A stretch of DNA of 64,000 nt from Pleurodeles waltl (taxonomy: Eukaryota > Chordata > Amphibia > Caudata > Salamandridae): positions 422,981,776-423,045,775 of the forward strand of contig NC_090442.1 in assembly GCF_031143425.1 (NCBI RefSeq). Reading direction: 5' to 3'. Shown here one piece after another: positions 24,101 to 36,100 of the stretch. The notes beneath the pieces were generated by a model. That model had not been told where the DNA came from. It saw nothing but the letters and a program-made list of their open reading frames with translations, and ran no database searches. The first letter of the stretch is position 1; every line of letters starts with the position of its first letter. A program made the position numbers and the translations under genes.

Positions 24101-27100
24101 GTGAGTAAGTGGTGTGTGTTTGCTGATACTGTGTTTGTAACTTTAATGATGTGGATGGGTTATGGTGGTGGTTGTTAATTAAGGGGGGTCGGGAGGTAGC
24201 ATTTCTGGTCCTAGCCCCACACAGACAATTCCCTTGTTCTCTCCGACGTATGTCCTCTCCGTCCTTAGCCTTGACGCCCGGGCAAGATGCCCTAAAGTTA
24301 ATAGCCCTAGTGATCAGGTGACCTTTGACCAATGGGAACTCTAGTCCTAACCCTAGCCAGTCAGAACCTTACCCCTAAACCCTAGAGCCAATCGGAGCCC
24401 TAGCCCTATCACCCAATCAGAACCCTAGCCCTGTCAGCCATTCAGAAACCTGAAGCAACGAACAATAAAACCTTATTTTTAGAGCATGTGACTTTAAACT
24501 TAAGGGGCTGTAGGAGGTGTGAGGGGAGGGACAAGGCCAGCTCAGGTGATTGTGGGTCAGCGAAATGCTTCTGAGCTTAGAATTTCCTTGGATGCATACA
24601 GGCCGAGTACACACTTTGTAGTTCCTGTTCAATCCAGCAGATAAGGCCCAATTATAAAGCCATTAAATAATGCTTTTCACACACTTAAAAAAAAAAAAAA
24701 AAAGTTTTTCTTGCCAAAAACAAGTGCTGCATGCACTTTGCAAGGGTAGAAGAAAACAGCAGTTTTAAAGTTAAAAATTGCACAGACACAGAGTCTGTAC
24801 TATTACCACCTGTCCTTTGGCCTTGCTCACTGGTCGCGATTCCCAAACCACAAGGAGACCCAAATAAATTCAAACCGTAGTAGTGGTATGATATTCGCAT
24901 CTCCTATCCTATAGGCAAAAAAAATATAGTAGTAGGCAACATAGAATACAGTAAGAGAAGAAAACTGTCAGCGAGGTGCATATCAGTATTATAGCCCTAC
25001 TACCAAGTGCAAAAGCAGTCCATGGCGCCAATTGGATCCACTGAACCTCTATAAGCACAGAAGATACCAAATGCACTTTGAACATCTGTCACATTCATGA
25101 CCTTTTCAAGGCGAGTCAAATGTAAAAAACATATGGTTGTTTGAGCTCTACACTTGGAAAGGGACTCAGTGTCTCAGATGGGGGACTTATCATGGTCCTG
25201 ATGTTTTCATACACTTTGACTTTTACTTATTTATATGTTCCACTACCAGCGGATAAAGGGGCATTATTACATTTCTGACTTGAATATCTGGACACAGACA
25301 TCGTTTACATATTCAAATGAGCATTGCATTCTTTTATCCTGCCATGTTTGACGTCTTTATTGGCTCACATCATAGGCCATTTGGATTGCTTTATATCTTA
25401 GGATTGGGCCCTTAAAAGTTTCAGACTTCATCTGGTGTCTACGCATCCTCCCTATCTGGATTTTGAGACTTATATTTGGACTGGGTGTTCAGCGTGTGTG
25501 TTTGGATCTTCTGTGTTTACACATAGAAACCCAGCTGATAGGGTCTTTTACAGACTCCTGTCAATGTTTAATTTGGATTACAAAGTAATAAGTAAAGTAT
25601 TGGCACAACAACTACATTCATATATGACATCTTTGGTTCGTAGGAATCAGAATGGGTTTATACCTATGAGAAGCACAGAATTGCATTAGAGCACTAATAT
25701 ACGTCCCTGTGCCTTGGTCTTGTCAATTTACTTAGAAAAAAAAATGGACTCACTGCTAGGAATATATTATTAAAGTCCTTGAACAAAAGACAATGAGAGA
25801 AACTGCATCAGTCTCCTTTATTGTAACCCTATGGCCAGGGTCAAGATGAGTGGGGTAGCTTCTTCATACTCCGTATCCCAGGGGCCAAAACAGGGTACCT
25901 CCTATCTCCAGTGCTTCTTACTGTGGCTCTTAAAGCTTTTGCTGCCACACTGAGAGACAGGTACAGGGGTAGAAGTAATCCGTGGTAAGATGGGCCACAT
26001 GTATTATCATTATATGCTGATGACCTGCTGATTTTATGAGGGCCAGAAACCAGGGTCTTGAAACTATGGTGAACTGCCTAGAAGACTTTGGAAGACTGTC
26101 TGACCTCTGGGTCAACTGGTCGAAAAAAAGAAAAAATAAGTGCCTCTGATATAGATTTGAATTGAGTATTGAGACCTGGACTGCTACCCTCATCCCACCT
26201 CCCCCCTCCATCTCCCCCCAAACCTAAAAAAAAAAAAAAACATGAGATGGGAACCTCAGACATTCCGGTAAGTGGGCATTGGCATTTATCACAACACAAA
26301 GAGCTTGATGGAGGGTAATTTGGGTGCTGCAACATGAAGTTTCAGAGGCAGCATAGACTTTTGGAAAACTTTGCAAGTGTGAATAATGGGTAGGGTTGCC
26401 TTTATTTAAAAGGTGGTTACGAGGGGGGAAGATCAATGACAATTGTATAATTCTAAATTAATCAACCGTATAATAAATCATCTAAGATGTACTGGACCCA
26501 CTCAGTAGATATGAATTTTCAAAGTATGTTTCTCCGTGATCACACAGTGAATAATGTCAAAAACAGTGAAGAAGGGTGTGTGATAGAGAATAAAATGGAA
26601 CAATATTCAGTGTTTCATTAGTCTTAGCAATGCTCAGGTCCTGAGGTTTTAAACAGATGAAGAGTTCAATATTGCCATGGTCGTCAATGGTGTTTCAAAC
26701 CTGTATCATTTGACTGTCATCATCAAAAGTAGAAGACGGTATGGTGGATGCAAGATCAATTCACCTGTAAACAAAAATGGGCCAGCAATTAAGAAAAGAA
26801 CTAGTATGAAACTGGCAGAGTAAAACTTTCTGTGTGTTGATACTCACTTAAGACATATCCACAGCCAAACAAACTACATACCTTGGACAAAATACCTATT
26901 GTGAAGATGCATAGATTTGAAAATATGTATGTATAGCCAGTAGGTAAATATAGTTAGGACCTAGTTTCCATAGGAATTATTTTTTTTTGTTTTGCCGATA
27001 GCTTTAGCGTCATTTGCTGAATCTTCATGAAATTTGCTGAACTAGTTTGCCACCCACTTTGATGCTGTTTGAAAAGTAGTTTTATGGTGATTCGTTAAGC

Positions 27101-30100
27101 AGGGGCAGAGAAAAAGGGGGAGGTTCCAAAACACATTTTCCCCATGCAATTTACGTTAGGGATTTTAGACATGACTACAGCCCGAACCGCTGGATGGAAT
27201 TACACCACAATTGGCAGAAAGCTAGATCTTGGACCAGAAAGAGTGCTTATATTGATATATTGATTTGGTGAAAATCCGTTCAGTAGTTTTGGAGTTACTA
27301 AAGGAAAAAGAAATAAAGATATCTAAGTACGCGGATCCTTCATGGGGGATTCGAGGGAAAGGTAAGGCCCTGATTGGCTCGCTGCAACCTGAGAGGAAAG
27401 TTATGGCCGTCAAATTGTCCTTTCATCACCTGGGGTAGGGGAAGTGGAGAGACAATGAAAAAAACTGACATTAGGGGTCATGATACATGTATAGTGACCC
27501 CCATAGGATACATGGTGGGGCCCCTCACGGTCCACAACTGGGCCAATTTATTTAGTTACTTGGGCGAATTTGCCGTCGCGCTCAGCACGGCCCCCCCAGT
27601 GTGACTCCGCGAATGATCCGTGGATCGAAAATCCAATTAATAAAATGTACGCCCACTTGCACACCAAAACCCGCTGCGTTGGACCAAAAGCCGTGTGCGG
27701 CATGGAGTTTGGTGGATGCAGGGGGGCTAGCTGCAGGCAGTGGTTGTATTTACACACGGTAATTATAAATTGCTTTACATTAAAGAAATACAAATTCCCT
27801 GATATGGTTATAGTTATCTGAAGAAGCTATAACTTATGCCGTTAAATTCCTTCAGGCTACGAATTATAGTTTCTTAACATAATTATAACTGCTGAATTTC
27901 TATTGCTTTGTATGGATAAAACATCAACCTAGCTTGAACGTTTTCAAAAGATATTTCTCTTCTTATTGCCCTGTCTCTCCATTCTTCTGTTTGTCTCCAC
28001 TTGAATTTATCCTGTGTGTCAATTTCTCTCTTTTTTCCTCTTCTGTCTCACGCTGTCCCTCCAGTCATCACAACCACTCCTTCTTTCTTGCTCTTTCTGA
28101 CACTTTATTCATCATGCTCAGTCTTTTCTCTCCTTCTGCATTTTGATATTATATCTGAAGTGTTATGTTCAAATCCCCATTGTCTTTCAGCTGATTTAAA
28201 GAAGAAGGAGCTGCAGTGTTCAGATGAATTCAAGGAACTGCTGGGCATGCCCAGTCCAGGAGCACTACATTTAAAAAAACACTTGAACAAATCAGCTGCA
28301 CAGGGTAATGCAATTTTGAATGTGTCTTATTTAATAAAAAAAAATTATGTCAAAGAGTGATCTTATATTTTCATTTTTAATCTTCAAACTACAGCTAGTC
28401 AAGGGCCGGGGTTCCAGTCAATATCTGCTTCAGCCCTCCTTAAGCAACAGAGGCAGCAAATGCTTGAATCACGTAAAAAGCGAGCAGAGGAAACCCAGAA
28501 GAGGTATGAAGACATACACGACTTTTAAAAGTATGATTTAAACTTTAAGTGGTTTTATTGTTACTTTATCTTTTTCCTTTGTTTTGGTTCCTGTTAGGTT
28601 GCTTGAAGTCCCAGACCGAGGAGACTGCCCAGGTATGCCATCTTTGGGAGAGCTCGCTCTGCCCTCTCCTAAGCTGGGCAATGAATTTCCAAAAGAAGAT
28701 CAAGTAGCAACCATTCAGCTGCCCAAACTAGGGCGGGGCTTCTCTGAGGGAGACGATATTCTCTTTTTCAACAACTCTCCTCCACCGGCACCTAAGCTGA
28801 GTGTTTCAGCAGAAGCTAAAAAGGTAAGATTTTTTCATTACCGGTAGCTAACCAGTGTTTTTTTTCTTTTTGTCACTCCAGCAAATCTATTTTTGTCTTT
28901 ACAGATTTTCATTTATGATTAAAGTCCCTCCTTCCAGATATATAGCTAAAAAAAAACTGCATCTCTCAACTATTTTTCTTTTCGTCTTTAAATGTATATT
29001 ATTATTATACCTTGTTGTTATTGTTAGTGTGTGTGTATCTTTCATCCTGCTTGACCTCTTATCAGCTCATTGACAGTTATGTGCAAGATTAATCGTTGGA
29101 AAGATCTCGTTGAGATGTTGTTACATTGAGAATGTAATAGAGGGAGCTTGTCTTACTCATACCCAAATTGCCCAGTTGCTATTTGAAGAGGCCTGTGATC
29201 ATGACCCCTCTTTATTCAATGCAGTTTGTAGAACCCTTGTATTATTCAGTACGTTATGAACTCAGTCCTCATGCTTGTTAAAAAGGAGATCTTAATCTGC
29301 ATATATGATAGTTCTGGGTAATTGCTCTGTGGGTAGCACTGTGAGGAAAAATTAAGAGCCATAGTACAACTAGTTGTAAAACATTACGGATTATGCTTGC
29401 ATCAAGACAAACCGAAGACCTATTCCACCAGCCCCTTAGCATCTACTGGTCAGAATGTTGGTACACAGTAAAGGTCACCTAAGGGAGAAAGTGGTCCAGT
29501 GTTCAACGTTTCCACTTTATTTTTAGGGCATTTAACAGATATTCATGGATTAAGAGTAAATCTTGTTTTGGAAACTAGATATTCCCTGTTAGATTTTTTT
29601 CTAGCCTACTGTTTTATCCTTGATGCTGGAGATACTACAAGCGCACTGAAGAAAGCTATGAGGAGCTAGAACGGTTCATGGCAACTTATTCTATAATGTA
29701 GTGACACCGGTCTTTTTGCCTGTGAACTTTGGTGTAATGCTAAGTTTTGAATCTTGATTATGGTATAGATTCACACGCACTTTTTATTCCTGACATGTAG
29801 CGGTCTGGTCAGAAAGTCTTAATAACTATTTGTTCTTGAAAAAGGGTTTTCAGTTAAAGAATTCCATTGACTGGGGGAACACCTATAATAAGATTGACCT
29901 GTGATACTGACAAGAAACTCTAGCTTGCAGTTGGTACCATCTTCAGACTTGCTTTTCCCCTAAACTGGCATCACACTTTGGTCAGTACTCATGGATTAGT
30001 AAACCTCATTTCCCTCTAAGGCCTACCTGAATATGTATACTCTAGCCACAATACTACTTATCACTGCGATAATTTGAGGTTCCTTTTCCATCCGGGTGTG

Positions 30101-33100
30101 TTTTGATAAAAAAAATTAAAAAAAAATTTAACAAAAAAATTGTGCTTTTTGGCTTGAGGTACCTATGACTGTCACACCAAAGCTGATGCAGAGTATCAAT
30201 CTTTTTTATCACTATAGCAGGAGATGCAAGAATGTCCTTTGTTTATTGCAGGGTTCCCGAAGTGTGAAGTAAGTTTTGCCATTGGAAGCACTACATTTAA
30301 ATTTTATGCTTGGAATTGAAAGTTGCTTCGGGCTGGCCAGCACAAAATGTGTAATCGTGTACAAAGGGATTGTCAGGAGGATATTTGCAAGGCTTGCAGC
30401 ATGTTTATGCTCCAAAATGTTCAGATCCTGAGCTGGAAGTGTTGTCTTGATACGCAGTGTCCACAGTGGTGAGAAGCGAGTTTGAAAGCCAGAAATTGGC
30501 AAGATGAAGAACCTTTTAGAGGAAGCTCCAACAATGTCCTCCAGCAGCTACAGTTTCACAGGACCCATAGCACAGAGAGGAATCAACTGGCTGAAATGGC
30601 CCTAAAGAGCCTTATATCAGTACCTGCAGTTAAGATCACAGTCCCAATAGAACTTGATAGTAGAGATTTAGGATGCTTATTGGCCGGGTACACTTCTTAA
30701 CGTAAAATAGAGCTACATCAGTTGGAAACTCTACATCTGAGGGGAAGACCAAACCTCAGAATTAAAATGTCTGAGCTATCCACTTGGAGCAACACCACAA
30801 AATAAAATGATGAATGGAGTTTTAAAACTTTTAAAACACTCACTCCTAGTGTCAGATCTGGGTTTAATCTATTGTTATTTTGCTTGCTACTCCACTCCAG
30901 TATGGACCCAGCCATACGCAACTCAGTCTTGAACCTGCTCCCCAGCCTTAATTGCTAAGCTATGTCCTTCCTGGATTGAAAATGAGCATCCTGGGACTGG
31001 TTTAGGGGTATCACTCTTTATCAGCCAGGCTAGCTTGAATCCAGTGGCACAGTGCTCAAGGAACCCACGTCTGGGCATACCCTAGCTTCTTACGGCGCAC
31101 ACAGCAACACCACAAAATAAAATGATTGACGAAGTTTTGAAACTTTTCAAACACTAACACCCAGTCACAGATCTGGGTTTAATCCATTGTTATTTTGCTC
31201 GTCACATCACCCAAGCTTGGACTCTGCCATATGCAAATCGGTCTTGACCCTGCTCCCCATGGGAACAGTCAGGTTCTCACTGGCCCGGAAACAAGCATCT
31301 TGGGACCGGTCCAGGAGGACCTGGGTTGGATTAAACCCAGATCTGTGACTGGGAATGAGTGTTTGAAAAGTTTCAACACTTCATTTATCTTTTTATGGAC
31401 TGACTGTTTTCAGGTGGCACCTCTAAGGTGCCTTCTGTGTGCATGTCATAATAAATCCAATACTGGCATCCGTAGGGATTTATTAAGATGAGATGTTTGA
31501 TACCAAACACCATAGTTTTAATTGAAGCCATTGGGTAACCCGTAATGACCAGTGCCCAGTACAAACCCTAAGATGGCTTCCCTGTTCACTTGTAATGTCT
31601 AATAATCAAACTAGACATCACTGGGGGTATATCTGCTCATGCTGATGTGTCTTTACATATAATATAATGCACCCCGCCTTAGGACTCTAAGACCTGTAGT
31701 AGGGGTGACTTTACAGATATTGTATCCAATGGCCATGTTTTCACTCATTGTTTGCACCATGTCACAAAGCCTGCAATGGCAGTCTGCATGCAATTTGTTG
31801 GGATGTCCCTAGGGTGGCATAGTACATGCTGCAGCCCTTAAGGACTCTCTTTAGTACCTAGAGTACCTAGGCCCTTGGTACCTGGGGTACCATTTACTAG
31901 GGTCTTACAGGGGTGCTAAAGGGTGTGCCAGTTGTACACCATGAGATCAGTTTACCTTGTGTTAGGGAAAGAGCATTGGGGACCTGTTTAGCAGGAACCT
32001 AGTGCACCTTCAGACAAAAAAACCTTGGTACCAGTGGCAAAAATTTAGGGTGACCATGTCAAAAGGGGCACTTTCCTACAGAATCCATGGTACAAATCCC
32101 TATTTAACATCAACAAAGGCCTGCAAGCCGATATATATTGTGTGGGGGCACGTCCTGGTTTGAGTAGGAGAATTAACAATTCTTCCTTCATATACGAAGA
32201 CTAGACATGTCCCTCCATTCCTTTGCCGCTTTATAGACTTTTATCAGGCGTGGGACCATCTGGTCACTGTAAAGGACAGGGTAAGATAGTTGTTCTAAAA
32301 TTGTCCATGGTCTCAACTTGAGCCCTCCAAGAATATAGGGTGGTGTAATACTGTCTAATTACCTCATTGATTTCAGATTGTTTGTAAACTGATGCAGCGC
32401 TTGTTCCATAGCTCCAGTATTTGCGATCCCCTCTTAGTCTGGCTTGCCAGCTAGGCTAGAAATGGCCCTGATTTGTCCTGTCCTCTTGGGCTTTCACCAT
32501 GAATCCTTTTAGTCAAAACAGCGGAGTCCTTCTATCAATTCTGCTAGTTTCCCCTTCTCTTCTTGGAGTAGTTGTTGCGTATTAGGGTTCCCGGGTCTGT
32601 TCATTTCTGATTGTTGTTTCCTTTGCTTTTACTTCCTCCACTTGTGCCTGACGGATTCCCACCGCTTCTGCTTTGCACCATCACCTGATTGCTGATTTGA
32701 AGGCCTCCCAATAGAGGCTGTGCCTTCATTCTCCTCAAAGTAGTTCTGGATCCCTTCACCTATTGTATGTTGAAAAATCAGGTCCTTGACGTTGTCAACC
32801 TTGATTCTCCAACTAGAAATGCAAGTTTGGGTTTGATCCCAAGATAGTGTTATGACAATCTCGTTATGATCTGATATGGTTCTAGCTAGCCAGGAATGGT
32901 GATCATCATACGAACATTCACTGTGCACAAGAAAGCATCAAGGTGGACATGCAAATTGTGTAATGCAGAATAAAAGGAGTAGACTCCCCATTGATCCTAC
33001 ATACTTTTTTACTAGTCCTGTAACTGGAGAATCCAACAATGGTGAGTGTGAAAAATCTAGAACAGGGTTAGTAACACAATAAAAGTCCCCTTCATAAGAG

Positions 33101-36100
33101 TGTGGCATGTATGATGCCATTACATGTGACATTTCTTCTATGAGCCTCACCTGTTTTGGAAGCATAGATGTTAACAATCGTTACATCCTAACCCCTAGTC
33201 AACCTTTAATCACAACATAGCCCCTTTTATCAAGTTTCTTTTGCAGCACTTGAAATGAGACCCAAAGTTTCATCTGAATGGCAACTCTCCTTTGCAAAAG
33301 CTGAGTATGTTGTGTAATATATGTGGCCCCGGGAACATTTTTGGAGGGCTACCCCCTCGGACGCTGTCAGTAGGGGTTTCTTTTACTAGAGCGATTATAG
33401 ATCCCTCTTCGCTTAAATTATGCTAGGTCCTTGTACCTTTTTGTCATACTATTCAGCGCTCCAGGACATTATCTTATACACAGTATGGCACCCTGCCATT
33501 GTTGCTCGAATGTGAATTTACCTTGAAAATTCCAGAGGCGTTTTCACAAAACAGGAACGGTTTGTTTAATTAAGCATTACGGCTGGGAGAACAGTTACAG
33601 AACCGGGGTCTAAGGACTGTCTCAAAGGTCTTGGGTTCTGCAGTGTTTTGTAAATTTCTTTGGGTACAATAAAACAATTACAACATTCCTTTTGAGGTGA
33701 AGAATGTGAACGGTTGTCATGGAGTCATAAGGTCCTGATAACAAATGCTAATAATGATGTGATTTCTTTGGTATATGTGATCGTGTCATGGTGCACATCA
33801 ACAACAACTTTCCCAATATTAACATTCCCCCATCTAGTTGAATTTTTGTCTACGCTATCCAGCCCATACATCAATTTTGCTTACTACTACTTCCCTAGCT
33901 ACTTGCATTCTAACCATTTTGAGGACTGCATATTTACAGCAGGAAACCCCCACTTGCAGGAAACCACACAAAAACGGTAACATATGAAAACGGGCATCAA
34001 TGACGTGCACAGACTGGTCAGCCACCTGTGGAGCCAGGAGAACCAGTTTTTGAACTACTCCTGCTCAGGGGCACTTCCTCTTCACGTATGTCTTTTTGTA
34101 ATCGGTGCAGTGCTTGGATGGCAAGAGTCAGAGTCACATTGTTCATGCCGTTGATCTTCGCACACACCCCACCCTGCATTGCGGTCATCATATCCAAAAC
34201 ATACCAATGTTGCATCACTATAGGGCGGATGGCTCCTATTTGTTCCTTGATCCCATTAAGGCAGAGCTCGATGCAGTTCATTATTTTGAGCATTTCCCAT
34301 TTGGTTATTTGCAACCAGCGGGTGTTTGCTTTTGTCTGCACGGTGAACGGTATGGACCCTCCCACTGATAGTTGCGCATCGGAGAACAATCTGAATTCCT
34401 CTGGAATGTCCTTGTACTGAGCCCAGCAAAAAATAATCAGCAGTTCTTTTCTCTCGACCCTGATGCAACAGAGTTGTATTCTTATTTAGCGGGTGCTGGT
34501 ACAGTTCTGACAGATCTTTTCCGGTAATGACCAGGGTGTGTTTGGTGACTAGGGAGCAGACGCCGTGCCATCAGGGGACGAACTGAGTGTAAGGAAACTC
34601 GCAGCATTACCAGTAAGTGTTCATCAACGTGGAGGTACCCCATTGCATGTCCAGAATGTGCAGGATTGTGACACAGTTTTCGCTTGTACCCTGCAGAGTT
34701 GTTCCTTTACCTCAGAAACATAAGGAATACAGCATGAGTTTGCGTACAATTAGGGGTGGCCCCTTCCCTTCTATCCACTTGTACCTATCTATCTCAGTAT
34801 CCCAGATTTCCTGACACGGTTATCTATGCTGTTATTCAACTCTCCCCTACAATATTAATTTCCCTTCATATCATCGAGGTGGATGGCCCTACACTGAAAC
34901 TCCATTTCTGGGGTCCATTTGTTGTTAATGAAGAAAGTCCCAGACACGCTAAGGGCCACCCTTAGAACACAGATGGAAGCAGGCGTGTTTGTGCATTGGT
35001 TTGGTGGTTTTGCCATCTCCAGGAATCTCTTTTCTGCAAAGTATCCTTCCCTCTATTGCCCTTTTGGTTATGATGATTTGAGGCAAAGGGAATTTGAAAC
35101 GTTTAGGTGACCAAAATTAAGCATGGCCCTTACTAAGAAAGAGCTATTTGAGAGTTGTTGCCATTTTGTTGTCTTGATAATGATGTTCTACAAAAGTTGA
35201 CCTTTTGTACCTTTTTCTTTTAGTTGCTGGCTATCGGCAAACTGAGACAGAAAGGGCAAATTCTAAGCAAGGCAAATCCAAACAGCATCAAAAGGAAGCT
35301 TTCTAGCCCCAGTGATATTGTGAAGGTGGCGCAGAGAGTTGAACAGAGTGGGCAATCACCGGAAGGTATGCACTTTGTGCCATTCACTTATTAAATTAGA
35401 TAATGAAGCTTTCTGCTTATTGTTGTACATATTATGATGTGCATCTTGCTTTCAGCAAAAATAAAGCAGTGTTTGTTAGTAGTGGTGCACAGAAGAGAAA
35501 TCCATGTGTCCTCTACCCATGTTGCACAAAACCATTTTAATTTTTTTTTTCAATGAGTTCAGCATAACTATGTTTTACCATAATCTAAAACTATAGAATG
35601 GTTTAGTTCAGTTATGAAAGCGGCACTCAATGAAATATGCAGAATTCTTATCTCTAACCCTAACTTCAATGATTGATAGCACGTTAGGTGCCTGTGCCTC
35701 GTCACGTTCTAAACAAGTCTGTTTTTAATGAAATTAGAGACTATCACATTTAGTGCTCCTGCGGAACGATGATGAAAACTACTCTAGCAAAGGATACCGG
35801 TTGTGTCCTGTTGTCATGTTATTATTTATGCTACGCAGCCACGCTGCAGAATGTTACATGTTAAATGGAAGGCAGGCTCGCGCTGCCGAATGTGAGATGG
35901 ATCCGGAAGGCAGACCTCGTCAGTTGTAGAGAGTCTCCCTCCCGATCTGACTTCTATTAAACTACTTATAATCACCCACGGCGTGTCTTGGATTATTATA
36001 CTGGCGACGAGCTTCGTGACCGGGAGGAGAGACGGCAGTGCGGTGTGCTACAGACGCGAAGCGACTTTCCTGTGGTTCAGACGTTGCAGTGCGATTCTGG

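Larger units (their letters stand above)
21984..25429 (+). other. MCM10 intron 9, left part
   Basis: Noncoding. It contains a run of nine C at 22261–22269, a G/T-skewed tract (about 22950–24180), a C-rich minisatellite-like patch (about 24310–24450) and a 17-base A run at 24687–24703. Confidence 0.65.

Noticed and set aside
34028..34420. A 130-codon plus-strand ORF
   Set aside because: It is the antisense shadow of the retroviral env remnant; only the minus-strand reading has recognisable motifs.
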